Positions 9,455 through 22,900 are shown, numbered from the stretch's first letter. The stretch is 64,000 nt of DNA from Penium margaritaceum (GCA_023375785.1 SZWC01000100.1:142235-206234), one strand, 5' to 3'. Notes: generated by a model not told the origin, from the sequence alone. Program-made: numbers and translations.

Positions 9455-10110
9455 TAACGGGCCGTGTCTCCAGCTCCTGCTCTGAAGTCGTCGTCGGAGT
9501 TCGCAGAATGGCGTTCTCAGTCCGCGTCAGGGGTTTACCCCCTTCGCAAGACTGAGGGGCAATCGTCATCAACGACCCAGAGCAGGGAGACTCGAATATT
9601 TTGAGTCTCCGGAGGCCCATTTCCGTTTTTAATTAAACCCCTGGTTTTGGGACCCAAACCGGGGGTTTTTACCTCGAACTCGTGTGTTCGCACGAGTTAT
9701 TTCGTTCGTTTTATGTCGAAGTTCGTCGTAAACGAACTTCGATTCATGTTTTGTCGTTCTGGCGCGAAATCGTCGCGTGCGAGGCACGCCGGCGATTTCG
9801 CGCCAGCTATTTCGACCTCCCCATCGCTACCCCTATCCCTTCGTCCTCTCTTGCTCGTTTGCAAGGAGGGCGAGGGGGGGCGAGGGCACGAGGCCACGAG
9901 GCCTCGCCCTCGAGGCCCTCGTGGCCTCCCAGCCGCCGATCCGGCTNGCCGTCCAGCCGGCCGGCAGCGAGCTGGCCGACGGCCAGCGAACTGCTGGCCG
10001 CCGGCCAGCCCTCGCTGACGCGAGGGGTGGTGCGCAACCACCCCTCGCATCAGCAAGGAGGGAGGGCCGAACCGGCCCTCCCGCTACATTCCTCCCCACT
10101 TATCATGAAC
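9455..10110. repeat. palindrome-rich GC segment, possible second foldback element
   Basis: At least seven stem-loops lie in about 500 bp: 9586-9610 (8-bp arms), 9635-9667 (13-bp arms, one mismatch), 9677-9698 (8 bp), 9717-9741 (10 bp), 9760-9772 with 9793-9805 (13 bp), 10021-10031 with 10037-10047 (11 bp) and 10060-10069 with 10073-10082 (10 bp); most are perfect. A GGCC-rich core at about 9870-10010 holds an assembly N at 9947. No coding frame looks real. The style matches the hairpin chain at 8054-8188, so it may be a related mobile element, but I found no terminal repeats or target duplication. The following 190 bp (to 10301) show nothing. Confidence 0.7.
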
Positions 10111-10301
10111 CGTCCCGGTTCATAAACAACAAGTAGGATTGTCAGTCAGTGAGTCATCAACATTGTGAAAGAAAATTAAAAATTTCAATCACCAGCTAAA
10201 CATGAACACGTGCATGGTACTTAGACCTAAGCTGCAGCTTGTAGGTCAACACGGCTAGCGGCCTCCCCCCTTTAGGCTGGAGCGTCCGCGCGACAACCAT
10301 T

Positions 10302-13300
10302 ATTTGGCTTGCTCCACCTTTCCCTGCCTTGCTCCACCGTTCTCTGGCTTGCACCACCTTTGTCTTGCTTGCTCCACCTTTCCCTGGCTTGATCCACCTT
10401 TGTCTGGCTTGCTCCACCTTTCCCTTGCTTGCTCAATCTTTTTCTGGCTTGCTCCACCTTTCACTAGCTTGCTCCTCCCTTGTCTGTCTTTCTCCACCAT
10501 TCTCTGGATGGCTCCATCGTCCTCTGGCTTGCTCCACCTTTCTCTGGCTTGCTCCACATTTCCCTGGCTTACTCCACCTTTCTCTGGCTTGCTCCACATT
10601 TCTCTGGCTTCCTCCACCTTTCTCTGGCTTGCTTCACCTTTCTCTTGATTGCTCCACCTTTGCCGGGCTTGCTCCACCATTTCCTGGCTTGCTCTACCTT
10701 TCTCTGGCTTGCTCCACCTTTCTCTGGCTTGCTCCATCTTTCTATGGCTTCCTCCACTTTTCAATGCCTTGCTCCCCCTTGCCCATGATGTCTTCACTTT
10801 TTTCTGGCTTGCTCCGCCATTCTCTGGCCTGCTCCAGTGTTCTGTGGCATACTCCACTATCTTGTGTCTTGCTCCACCTTTCTCTGCCTTGCTCCATCTT
10901 TCTCTCGCTGGCTCCACCTTTCTCTGGCTTGCTCCACTGTTATCTGGCTTGATCCAGCTTCCTCTGGCTTGCTATAAACTTCTCTGCCTTGCTCCACCGT
11001 TCTCTGGCTTGCTCCACCATTCTTTGGCTTGCTCCATCGTTTTCTGGCTTGCTCGACCGTTCTCTGGCTTGCTCCATCTTTCTCTGGCTGGCTCCCCCTT
11101 TCTCTGGCTTGCTCCACCGTTCTCTGGCTTGCTCCACCTTTCTCTGGCTTGCTATCAATTTCTCTGGCTTGCTCCACCGTTCTTTGGCTTGCTCCACCAT
11201 TCTTTGGCTTGCTCCATCGTTTTATTGCTTGCTGCACCGTTCTCTGCCTTGCTCCACCACTCTCTGGCGTGCTCCATCTCTCTCTGGCTTGCTCCACCTC
11301 TCTCTGGCTTGCTCCCACTTTCTCTGGCGTGCTCCACTTTTCTATGGTTTGCTCCATTCTCTTGCCTGCTCTACCTTCTCTGATCTGCTCCACCGTTCTC
11401 GGTTTTTCTCTAACGTTCTCTAGATTTCTCCACCATTATCATGCTTGATCCACGACTCTCTGGCTTGCTCCACCGTCCTCTGGTCTACTCCACCTTTCTC
11501 TCACCTGCTCCACCGCTCCCCGATTTCCTCCAATCTTCTCTGGCCCGCTCCACCTTTCTCTGGCCTGCTCCACCTTTCTCTGGTTTGCTCCACCATTCTC
11601 GGACTTGCTCCACCTTTCCCTGGCTTCTTCAACCATTCTTTCGCTTGCTCCACTATTATCTGGCTTGCTCTACCTTTCTCTTGCTTGCTCCACCGTTCTC
11701 TGGCTTGATCCACTTTTCTCTGGCTTGCTCCACCTTTTTCAGGCTTGCTTAACCTTTCTCTCACGTGCTTCACCGTTCTCTGAGTTGCTCCACCTTTCTC
11801 TGACTTGCTCAATGTTTCCCTGAATTGCTCCACATTTCTCTGGCTTGCTCCACCTTTCCCTGGCTTCCTCCAAGTTTTCCTGGCTTCCTCGAACTATCTC
11901 TGGATTGCTCCACCTTTCCCTGCCTTGCTCCACCTTTCGATGACTTGCTCCACCCTTCCCTGGCTTGCTCCACCATTCTCTGGCTTGCTCCACCTTCCTC
12001 TGGCTTGTTCCACCTTGCTCTGGCTTGCTCCACCTTTCTCTGGCTTGCACGACCGTTCTCGGGCTTGCTCCACCATTTTCTGGCTTGCTCAACCTTTCTT
12101 TTACTTGTTGCACCTTTCTTTGGCATGCTCCACTTTTATTTGGCCTGCTCCACCTTCCTTTGGCATGCTCCACCATTCTCTGGCTTGCTCCATTTTTCTC
12201 CGGCTTTCTCCTAATTTCTCTGGCTTGCTCCACCCTTTTCTGGCTTGCTCCAGTGTTCTCTGGCTTGCTCCACCTTTCTTTTGCTTGCTCCACCTTTCTC
12301 TTGCTTGATCCTCTAGGCTCTAGCTTGCTCCACCGCCCTCTTCCCTACTCCACCTTGCTTTGGCTTGCTTCTTCATTCTCTGGCTTGCTCCACCTTTCTC
12401 TGGCTTGCTCCACCTTTCCCTGCCTTGCTCCATCTTTTTCTGGCGTGCTCCACCTTTCTCTAACTTGCTCCACATTTCCCTGGCTTGCTCCACCTTTCTC
12501 TGCCTTGCTCCATCTTTCTCTGGCTTGCTCCTCCTTTCCTTGGATTGCTCCACCTTTCTGTGGCTTACTCTACCTTTCCCTGAATTTCTCCACCTTTCTC
12601 TGGCTTGCTGCATCTTTCTTTGGCTTGCTCCATCTTTGTGTAGCTTGCTCCATCTTTCTCTGGCTTGCGCTACATTTCTCTGGCTTGCTCCACCTTTCTC
12701 TATCTTGCTTTACCTTTCTCGGGCTTGCTCCACCCTTATCTGGCTTGCTCCACCGTTCTCAGACTTGCTCCACCGTTCTTTGGCTTGCTTCACCAATCTT
12801 TGGTTTGGTCCACCGTCCTCTTGCTTGCTCCACCTTTTTCTGGCTTGCTCCACTTTCTCTCGCTTGGGCCATCATTCTTTGGCTTGGTCCATCATTCTCT
12901 GGCTTGCTCCACCTTTCTCTGGCTTGGTCCACCATTATTTGGCTTGCTCCACCTCTCTCTGGCTTGCTCCACCTTTCTCTGACTTGCTCCAGCGTTCTCT
13001 GACTAGCTCCACCTTTCTCTGGCTTGCTGCACCTTCCTCTGGCTTGCTCCACCGTTCTCTGGCTTGCTCCACCTTTCCCTGGATTGCCCCACCTTTCCCT
13101 GGCTTGCTCTACCTTTCTCTGGCTTGCTGCAATTTTCAATGGCTTGCTCCACCTTTCTCTGGCTTGCTCCACCTTTCCCAGGCTTGCTCTACTATTCTCT
13201 GGCTCGCTCCACCGTTCTTTTGCTTGCTTCACCATTCTCTGGCTTGCTCCACCTTTCTCTGACTTGCTCCACCTTTCTCTGGTTTGCTCCAACTTTCTCT

Positions 13301-16300
13301 GGCTTGCTCCACCTCTCTCTGCCTTGCTCCACCTTTGTCTTGCTTGGTCCACCTTTCTCTCGCTTGCTCCACCTTTCTCTGGCTTGCTCCACCTTTCTCT
13401 GGCTTTCTCCACCTTTCTCTGGCTTGCTCCACCTTCCTATAGCTTCCTCGACCTTTCTATGGCATGCGACACTATTCCCTGGCTTGTTCCACCTTTCTCT
13501 AGCTTGCTCCATCTCTTTCTTGCTTGCTCCACCGTTCTCTTGCTTTTTCAACCATTCTCTGGCATGCTCCACCGTTTTCTGGCTTGCTACACCTTTTTCT
13601 GGCTTGCTATACATTTTTATGGCCTGCTCCACCTTTCTCTGGCTTGCTCCACTGTTCTCTGGCTTGCTGCACCGTTCTCTGGCTTGCTCTGCCTTTCTCT
13701 TGCTTGCTCCACCTTTCTCTGGCTTGTTTTACCGTTCTCCGGCTTGTTCCACTGTTCTCTGGCTTGCTCCACTGTTCCCTTGCTTGCTCTACCTTTCTCT
13801 GGCCTGATTCACCTTTCACTGGCTTGCTCCACCTTTCTCTGGCTTGCTCCACTGTTCTTTGACCTGTCCTCCTTTCTCTGGCTTGCTCCACCATTCTCTG
13901 GCTTGCTCCACCCTTTGCTGGCTTGATCCACCTTCCTCTGGCTTGCTCCACAGTTTTGTGACGTGCTCCACTTTTCTCTGGCCTGCTTCACCATTTTCTG
14001 GCTTACTCCACCTTTCTGTGGCTTGCTCCACCTTCCTTTGGCTTACTCCAACTCTCTCTGAATTTCTCTACATTTCTCTGGCTTGCTAAGCCGTTCTATG
14101 GCTTGCTCCATTATTCTCTTGCTTGCTCCACCTTTCTCTGGCTTGCTCCACCGTTCTCTGACTTGCTCCACCATTCTCTGGCTTGCTCCACCGTCCTTTG
14201 GCATGAACACCGTTCTCTGACTTGCTCTACCTTTCTCTATCTTACTCCTCCTTTCCCTTGCTTGCTCAATCTTTCTCTGGCTTGCTCCACTGTTCTTTGG
14301 CTTGCTGTTCCAATCTCTGGCTTGCTCTACCATTCTCTGGCTTGCTCAACCTTTCCCTGGTTTGCTCCACCTTTCTCTGGCTTGCCTCGCTGTTCTCTGA
14401 CTTGGTCCACCTTTCTCTGGCTTGCTTCACCTTTTTCTGGCTTGCTCCAGCTTTCTTTTCCTTCCTCCACCTTTCTCTGGCTTGCTCCACGGTTCTTTGG
14501 CTTGCTCTACCTTTTTTTGGCTTGCTCCATTGTTCTCTAGCTTGCTCCGTCTTTTTCTGGCCTACTCCACCATTCTCTGGCTTGCTCAACCATTCGCTGG
14601 CTTGCTCCACCTTTCCCTGGCTTGCTCCACCTTTCTCTGGCTTGCTCCACCTTTGGCTGGCTTGCTCCGCCTTTCCCTGGCTTGCTCCACCTTTCTCTGA
14701 CTTGCTCCACCTTTCCCTTGCTTGTTCGATCCTTCTTTGGCTTGCTCCACCTTTCCCTAGCTTGCTCCTCCCTTCTCAGGTTTGCTCCACCTTTCTCTGG
14801 ATTGCTCCACCGTTCTCTGGCTTGCTTGACCTTTCTCTGGCTTGCTCCACTTTTCCCTGGCTTACTCCACCTTTCTCTGGCTTGCTTGACCTTTCCCTGG
14901 CTTACTCCACCTTTCTCTGGCCTGCTCCACCTTTCTCTTGCTTGCTCCACCTTTCTCAAGCTTGCTTCACCTTTCTCTTGATTGCTCAACCTTTCTCTGG
15001 CTTGCTCCACCATGTCCCGGCTTGCTCCACCCTTCTCTGGCTTGCTCCACCTTTCTCTGGCTTGCTCCATTGTTCTCCGGCTTGCTCCACCTTTTACTGG
15101 CTTGCTCCCCCTTTCTCTGGATTGCTCCACCTTTCTTTGGCTTGATCCGCTGTTCTCCGGTCTGCTCCACCATTCTCTGGCATGCTCCACTGTCTTCTGT
15201 CATGCTCCACCTTTCTCTGGCTTGCTCCATCTTTCTCTAGCTGGCTCCACCTTTCTCTGGCTCGCTCCACTGTTCTGTGGCTTGCTCCACCTTTCTCTGG
15301 CTTGCTATCAATTTCTCTTGCTTGCTCCACCGTTCTCTGGCTTGCTCCGCCATTCTTTGGCTTGCTCCATCGTTCTCTGGCTTGCTCCACCGTTCTCTTG
15401 CTTGCTTCACCACTCTCTGGCTTGCCGCACCTCCCTTTGGCTTGTTCTCACTTTCTCTGGCTTGCTCCACCTTTCAATGGCCTGCTCCTTTCTTTTTCCT
15501 GCTCTACCTTCTATGATCCGCTCCACTGTTCTATGGCTTTCTCTAACATTCGGTAGCTTTCTCCACCACTATCATGCTTGATCCATCATTCTCTGGCTTG
15601 CTCCACCGTGTTCTGGCCTACTCCACCTTTCTTTCACCTGCTCCACCACTCCCTGGATTCCTCCAACCTTCTCTGGCCCGCTCCACCTTTCTCTGGCATG
15701 CTTCACCTTTCTCTGGTTTGCTCCACCATTCTCTGACTTGGTCCACCTTTCCTTGGTTTCTTCCACTATTCTCTGGCTTGCTCCACTATTATCTGGCTTG
15801 CTCCACCTTTCTTTTGCTTGCTAATCCGTTCTCTGGATTTATTCACTTTTTCTGGATTGCTCCACCTTTCTCTGGCTTGCTCAACCTTTCTCTCACTTGC
15901 TCCACCGTTCTCTGAGTTGCTCCACCTTTCTCTGAGTTTCTCCACCTTTCCCTGACTTGCTCCAAATTTCTCTGGCTTGCTCCACCTTTCTCTGGCTTGC
16001 TCCAACTTTCCCCGGCTTGCTCCACCTTTCTCTTGATTGCTCCACCTTTCCCTGGCTTGCTCCACCTTTCTTTGACTTGCTCCACCGTTCCGTGGCTTGC
16101 TCCACCTTTCTCTGGGTTTCTCCACCTTTCTCTGGCATGTTCCACCTTTCTCTGGCTTGCTCCACCTTTCTATGGCTTGCTCGGCCTTTCTCGGGCTTGC
16201 TCCACCATTTTCTGGCTTGCTAAGACTTTCTTTGGCTTGCTGCACCTTTCTTTGGCATGCTCCACATTTATTTGGCCTGCTCCACCTTCCTCTGGCATGC

Positions 16301-18098
16301 TACACCATTCTCTGGCTTGCTCCATTGATCTCCGGCTTTCTCCTACTTTTTCTGGCTTGCTTAACCCTTTTCTTGCTTGCTCCAGCGTTTTCTGGCTTGC
16401 TGCACCTTTCTTTGGCTTGCTCCACCTTTCTCTTGCTTGATCCGCCTTGCTCTGGCTTGCTCCACCGTCCTCTTGCTTACTCCACCTTTCTTTGGCTTGC
16501 TTCTTCATTCTCTGGTTTGCTCCACCTTTCTCTGGCTTGCTCCACCTTTCCATGACTTGCTCCACATTTCTCTGGCCTGCTCCACCTTTCTCTGGATTGC
16601 TCCACCTTTCCCTGGCTTGCTCCACCTTTCCTAGATTTCTCCACCTTTCTCTGGCTTGCTCCACATTTCTATGGCTTACTTCACCTTTCTATGGTTTGCT
16701 CTACCGTTCCCTGGCTTGGTCCACCGTTCTCTGTCTTGGTCCACCTTTCTCTGGCTTGCTCCACTGTTCTCTGGCTTACCCCACCTTTCTTTGGCTTGCT
16801 CCACCTTTCCCTGCCTTGCTCCAACTTTCTCTGGTTTGCTCTACCTTTCTCTAACTTGCTGCACCTTTCCCTGGCTCGCTCCACCTTTCTCGGCCTTGCT
16901 CCGTCTCTCTCTGGCTTGCTCCACCTTTCCCTGGATTGCTCTACCTTTCTCTTGCTTGCTCCACCTTTCTTTGGCTTGCTCCATCTTTGTGTAGCTTGCT
17001 CCACCTTTCTGTGGCTTGCCCTACATTTCTCTGGCTTGCTCCACCTTTCTCTATCTTCTTTACCTTTCTCTGGCTTGCTCCACCTTTATCTGGCTTGCTC
17101 CACCGTTCTCTGACTTGCTCCACCGTTATCTGGCTTGCTTCACCGTTCTGTGGTTTGGTCCATCGTTCTCTTGCTTGCTCCACCTTTCTCTGGCTTGCTC
17201 CATTTTCTCTCGCTTGCGCCATCATTCTCTGGGTTGCTGCACTTTTCTCTGGCTTGCTCCACCTTACTCTGGCCTGCTCCATTTTTTTCTGGCTTGCTCC
17301 ACCTTTCTCTGGCTTGCTCCACCATTCTCTGGCTTGCTCGACCTCTCTCTAGCTTGCACCACCTTTCTCTGACTTGCTCCAGCGTTCTCTTACTAGCTCC
17401 ACCTTTCTCTGGCTTGCTCCACCTTCCTCTGGCTTGCTCCATCGTTCTCTGGCTTGCTCCACCTTTGTCTGGATTGCTCCACCTTTCCCTGTCTCGCTCC
17501 ACCTTTCTCTGGCTTCCTCCACCTTTCAATGGCCTGCTCCATCTTTCTCTGGCTTGCTCCACCTTTCCCAGGCTTGCTTTACCATTCTCTGGCTTGCTCC
17601 ACCGTTCTCTCGCTTGCTCCACCATTCTCTGGCTTGCTCCACTTTTCTCTGACTTGTTCCACCTTTCTCTGGTTTTCTCTAACTTTCTCTCGCTTGCTCC
17701 ACCTCTCTCTGGCTTGATCCACCTTTGTCTGGCTTGGTCTACCTTTCCCTCGCTTGATCAACCTTTTTCTGGCTTGCTCCACCTTTCTTTGGCTTGCTCC
17801 ACCTATCTCTGGCTTGCTTCACCTTTCTCTGGCTTCCTCGACCTTTCTATGGCATGCGACACTATTCCCTGGCTTGTTCCACCTTTCTCTATATTGCTCG
17901 ACCTCTCTCTGGCTTGCTCCACCGTTCTCTTGCTTTTTCCACCATTGTCTGGCATGCTCCACCATTTTCTGGCTTGCTCCATCTTCCTCTGGCTTGCTCC
18001 ACCTTTTTATGGCTTGCGCTACCTTTCTCTGGTTTGCTCCAGTGTTATCTGGCTTGCTGCACAGTTCTCTGGCTTGCTCCACCGTTCTGTGACTTGCC
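10302..18098. repeat. 20-bp minisatellite array, left block (about 390 units)
   Basis: The unit is TCTCTGGCTTGCTCCACCTT with scattered substitutions and occasional 1-3 bp length changes. The array starts after a unique stretch at 10301 and stops abruptly at 18098, where an LTR-element remnant begins. The consensus has no stop codon in any of six frames: the plus strand cycles through SLACSTFLWLAPPFSGLLHL and the minus strand through KVEQARERWSKPEKGGASQR. The many overlapping open frames follow from this and are not annotated as genes. Confidence 0.97.
11000..18098. repeat. ~4.1-4.4 kb higher-order repeat inside the left minisatellite block
   Basis: Diagnostic variant units recur at long intervals: GCTATCAATT at 11151 and 15304 (4153 bp); ATGCTTGATCCA at 11441 and 15574 (4133 bp); TGGCATGCTCCAC and its neighbour at 12121 and 16253 (4132 bp); GGCATGCGACACTATT at 13461 and 17851 (4390 bp). 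The block therefore holds two copies of a segment, roughly 11.0-13.9 kb and 15.2-18.1 kb, with extra or missing units between markers. Confidence 0.8.
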
Positions 18099-18104
18099 GA
18101 CACA

Positions 18105-18345
18105 CCGTGAGAAAGCTGCTACCAGCGTGGGTACAGGTTGATCCAATGTGGGCAGCTAGCTCATGCAGATCCTTGTGCTGGCCGCAGTTGCTGATTGTTG
18201 CTGTTGGAAGTGGAAGCTTATGATGGACGTTGGGCACAGGGGTAAGCCGCATGTGTTGAGGAAGGCTCGGCGTGGGCGCAGGTTGTTTTGAGAGCAGCGA
18301 TGCAACCGGGCGGGTCCGTGTGCCAAGAGGGTGATCAAAACGGAT
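18105..18345 (-). repeat. internal module 2 of remnant A
   Basis: Read on the minus strand it contains two related ~120-bp subunits built on a CACAAGGATC(T/C)... and CC(C/A)ACGC... pattern. It matches 31085-31330 (minus) and 36830-37075 (plus). Confidence 0.7.
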
Positions 18346-18654
18346 GGTAGGGGGCGGATTCATGTTGATGGAATGGACGCATGGACAAAAACACGTGCGC
18401 TGATGAGCGATGAGGATAATGATGATGTGAGTGATGATGATGATGAAGCTGGTGCTGAAACAGGGTGAAGTTTGTCAAGGATACTGGGGCTGATAAGGAA
18501 AATGTACGACACTGATGAAGGGGATGATGATGAAGAGGATGTCTGGCAATGCAAGGAGATAAGGCTGGTGGAGCAGTGGCGAAATAGAAGGATGGAGAAG
18601 GTGGTTAGTGAGTGGCAGTAGGCCGATGAGGCAACCAGCTACTCTGAAATCAGG

Positions 18655-18865
18655 AGAGTGACGGCTTGTTCCCCAGTTGGCCCAAGACCAACGGACAGGA
18701 AGACTGGTGGTGTCCGGTGTCCTCACAGCAAGAGGAAGTCGGCTGCAGAAGGAGAAGCTTAGCAGAGACGTTCGTATATGGCAGGAGAGGGATGGCTTGT
18801 TTCCCAGTTGGCTCGAGACATGAACAAGAAGACTGGTGGTGTCCAATTTCCTCATGGCAACGGAG
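18655..18865 (-). repeat. internal module 1 of remnant A, two tandem subunits
   Basis: Two subunits about 135 bp apart share GGCTTGTT-CCCAGTTGG-C and GAAGACTGGTGGTGTCC on the plus strand. Related pairs occur at 31595-31800 and, inverted, at 36357-36565. Confidence 0.75.
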
Positions 18866-19325
18866 CTCTGCTGCAACAAGGAGGCGGCAGGAGAGAATGG
18901 TGGAAGTGAGGACGGAGAGGGCGGTAGATGTTGGGGATGATGCTTGCGTAGCGGGTTGCGACTAATGGGGCGGGTGAAGGAGGGTAGAAGGGTGAGTGCT
19001 CTGTGGGAAGGCGAGATTTTGGGCGATAGGAAGCTTTGAGGAAGATGGTGACAGGTGGCGGCTCGATCGTGGCTTGCGACTATTGTTGACATAGAGTCAC
19101 GGGACATTTGCCACTGGCACGCCTTCTGCCCAGGAATTGCTCCCAATTGCTAAATGACATTCAAGCTTGCGAGGCAGTCCAGGTAGAGTTTCCGACGTCA
19201 GCTGCTGGTAACGCTGTGAAGTGAACAAAGACGGTAGCGGCAGAGGAATGCTAGACCGAAAGGTACAGTGATCGTGGTAGTAAAGTGACGACTTGGTTAA
19301 GCGGAAGTAGGGGATGTTGCCTGAC

Positions 19326-19337
19326 GCTCTGATACTA
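19326..19337 (-). promoter_or_regulatory. primer-binding site of remnant A (initiator-Met tRNA type)
   Basis: The minus strand reads TAGTATCAGAGC, one mismatch from TGGTATCAGAGC, the primer-binding site complementary to plant initiator-Met tRNA used by many plant retroelements. It directly abuts the LTR end. Confidence 0.75.
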
Positions 19338-19930
19338 GGTTAGAAGAATGAAGCGAGTTAAGACAGCAATGACAGCAGAGAACAGAAGCAATGAGACATG
19401 TGGAGCCACGGCAGATAGATGAAGACAGCAAAGAGACGTGAGACATTGCAAGGTGTAAGTCGCAGGAGCTTGGAGCGCACTGATGTGCCAAATAAGGTAG
19501 CGAGGTAGACAGGTAGCCAGTGAGAGAGAGTGGAGACAGAGTGAGAGTGATAGGTTGATGGCCACTGAGCAAAGGAAAGGAGTGACGGAGCGAGGGGTCA
19601 AGAGCAGAGAGTGGATGGCAATGGAAGATGGAACAAAGAGCGAGTAGAGCAGAGACACGGTGACAAAACCGTGGAACCAAAGGCGAACATGATGAAACGA
19701 ATTGTTCTGGGTTGATTCAAGGGAATGAACATACTCGGTGTATACAAACGGAACAGGACAAACTAGTAAGGCAATGGCTTCTTTCCGCTAGCCAGACACG
19801 GGTGACAGGTTTCGCTTTGTTAGGGGATGACATGACCGTTAGGGCCCAACGGGTGTTTTCCAAGAGCTGTTGGTCAAGTTGGTTCGGTCGAAGTTCTGAA
19901 CCATTATTGAGAGTTCTTATCAGTGTAGTG
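19338..19930 (-). mobile_element. LTR of remnant A (fossil part)
   Basis: The segment between the primer-binding site and the satellite matches the LTR at 35310-35719 in inverted orientation, for example around the GCTAGCGGAAA and TACTC(G/C)...TTCCCTTGA words. Its outer end near the satellite cannot be placed exactly. No second LTR was found at the 18.1-kb side. Confidence 0.65.
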
Positions 19931-19939
19931 CTTTACTAG

Positions 19940-22900
19940 CATTGTGCATGGTAGCCACACCATGCCACTACCTATTGAAAGTCTTTGTACTTGCTAGTCC
20001 ATAAAAAGTATTCTGAAACCATTGTTCCTCCCTCTGATCATTTGTGACACGTGTTATGAGTTGTCAACGTTGACCACACACCGTGGAATTCTTTGGTCAT
20101 GGTCATTGACATATGCCTACTTTGGTTGGTCACTGTGCATGGTAGCCACACCATGCCACTATTTACTGATTATATTTGTACTTTCTAGTCAATAATTAGT
20201 ATTCCCAAACCATTATTTCCCCTCTGAACATTTGTGATTCGTGTTATGAGTTGTGAATGTTGACCCATCATAGTGAAATTATTTGGTCAAGGTCAGTGAC
20301 ATATGCCTACTTTGGTTGGTCATTGTGCATGGTAGTCACACCATGCCATTACTTCTCGAAGATCTTTGTACTTACTAGTTGATAACTTATATTCCCAAAC
20401 CACTGTTTCCCCCTCAAACCATTTGTGACCCGTATTATGGGTCGTCAACGTTGACCACACATAGTGAAATGCTTTGGTCAAAACAAGTGACATATGTCTA
20501 CGTTGGTTGGTCATCGTGCATGGTAGCCACACTGTGCCACTACTTTTTGAAGATCTTTGTACTTGCTAGTTGATCACTAGTGTTACCAAACCACTGTTTC
20601 CCCCTCTGACCATTTTTTACTCGTATTATGGGTTGTTAACATTGACCACACATAGTGAAGCTCTTTGGTCACGATAAGTGACATATGCCTACTGTGGTTG
20701 GTAATTGTGCATGGTAGCCACACCATGCCACTACTTATTGAAGGTCTTTGTACTTGCTAGTTGATAAGTAGTATTCCCAAACCATTGTTCCCCCCTGTGA
20801 CCATTTGTGACTTGTACTATGAGTTTTCAACATTGACCATACATTACGAATTCTTTGGACGTAGTCAGTGACGTATGCCTACTTTGGTTGGTCGTTGTGC
20901 ATGGTAGCCACACTGTGCCACTACTTAACAAATGTCATTGTACTTGCTAGACAATACCAAGTATTCCCAAACCATTGTTTCCTCCTCTTACCATTTTTAT
21001 CTTGTATTATGAGTTGTCAACGCTGACCCATCACAGTGAGATTCTCTGGTCAAGGTTAGTGACCCGTGCCTACTCTGGTTGGTCATTGAGCATGGTAGCC
21101 ACACCGTGGAATTAATTGTTAAAGGTGTTGGTACTAGCTAGTCGATAACAAGTATTCCCAAACCATTGTTTATACCTCCGACCATTAGTGACCTGTATGA
21201 AGAGGTATCAACATTGACCACACATGTTATATTCTTTGGTCATAGTCTGTGACATGTGCCTACTTTGGTCAGTCATTGTGCATGGTAGCTACATCGTGCT
21301 ACTACTTACTGAAGGACAGTGTACGTGCTAGTCAATAACTAGTATTCTCAAACCATTCTTTAGACCTTTGAATAAACGTGACTCGTGTTAGGAGTTGTCA
21401 ACGTTGACCACATAAAGTAAAACTCTTTGGTCATGGTCAGTGACATATGCCTACTTTGGTTGGTCATTGTGCACGGAAGCCACTGCGTGCCACTACTTAT
21501 TGAAGGTATTTGTACTTGCTAGTTGATAACTAGTGTTCCCAAACAAATATTTCCCCCTCTGAACGTTTGTGACTTGTATTATGAGTTGTGAACGTTAACC
21601 ACACACAGTGGATCACTTTGGTCATGATCAGTGACGTATGCTTACCTTAGTTGGTCATTGTGCATGGTAGACACACAATGCCACTATGTTCTGGAGGTCT
21701 TTGGACTTGCTAGTTGATAGCTAGTATTCTCAAATAATTGTTTCCCCCTCTTACCATTTGTGACTCCTTTTTCCAGTTGTCAACATTGACCACACACAAT
21801 GAAATTCTTTTGGTCATGATCAGTGACATACGCTTACTTTGGTTGGTCATTTTGGATGGTGGACACACTGTGCCACTACTTATTAAAGATCCTTGTACTT
21901 GCTAGTTGATAACTAGTATGTTGAAGCCATTGTATCTCCCTCTTACCATTTGCGACTCATGTTATGAGTAGTCAACGTTGTCCAACCATCGTGAAATGCT
22001 TTGGTCATGATCAATGACATATGCATACTTTGGTTGGTCATTGTGCATGGTAGCCACACCGTGCCACTACGTATTGAAGGTTTTTGTACTTGCTAGTCCA
22101 TACCTAGTGTTTTCAAACCATTGTTTTCCCCTCTGAACATTTGTGTCTTGTGTTATGAGCTGTCAATGTTGACCACACAAAGTGGATTTTTTTGTCATGG
22201 TCAGTGACATATGGCTATTTTGGTTCATCATTTTGCATGGTAGCCACACTGTATCACTACTTATTGAAGGTATTTGTACTTTCTAGTTGTTTACTAGTAT
22301 TCCCAAACCATGGTTTCCCCCTCTAACCTTCTGTGACTTGTATTATGAGTTGTGAGCATTGACCACATAAAGTGAACTTTTTTCTTCATGGTCGATGACA
22401 TATGCCTATTGTGTTTGGTTATTGTGTATGGCAGCCATATTGTGCCACAACTTATTGAAGCTTTTTGTACTTTATAGTTGATAACTAGTATCTCCAAACC
22501 ATTGTTTCTCAATTTGACCATTAGAAAATATTGTTATCAGTTTTCAACATGGACCACACATAAAGCACAATTATTTTGTCATGGTCAGTAACATATTCCT
22601 ACTTTGGTTGGTCACTATTCATGGTAGCCACACCGTGCCACTACTTAATGAAGATCTTTCTACAAGCTAGTTGGCACCTAGTTTTCCCAAACCTTTTCCT
22701 CCCCTATGACCATATGTGTCTCCCACTATGGATTGTCAACGCTGGCCACACATAGTGAAATTCTTTGGTCATGGTCAGTGTCATATGCCTTATTTGGTTG
22801 GTCATTTTGCATAGTAGTCACACCGTATCACTACTTACTCAATTTCTTTCTACTTGATAGCTGATAAGAAGTATTCCCAAACCAGTTTTTCCCCCTATGA

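Larger units (their letters stand above)
18099..19939 (-). mobile_element. LTR-retroelement remnant A (fossil)
   Basis: On the minus strand this reads LTR (19930 to 19338), primer-binding site (19337-19326), then internal sequence down to 18099. It is related to remnants at 30054-32211 and 35310-37144 through the LTR region and two internal modules. No gag or pol domain is recognisable, so it is a decayed or non-autonomous (LARD-like) element. It is broken and incomplete, heavily diverged from its relatives, and therefore old. Confidence 0.7.

Noticed and set aside
10302-18098. CRISPR-like array
   Set aside because: Units follow each other with no spacers, the context is eukaryotic, and no cas genes are present.
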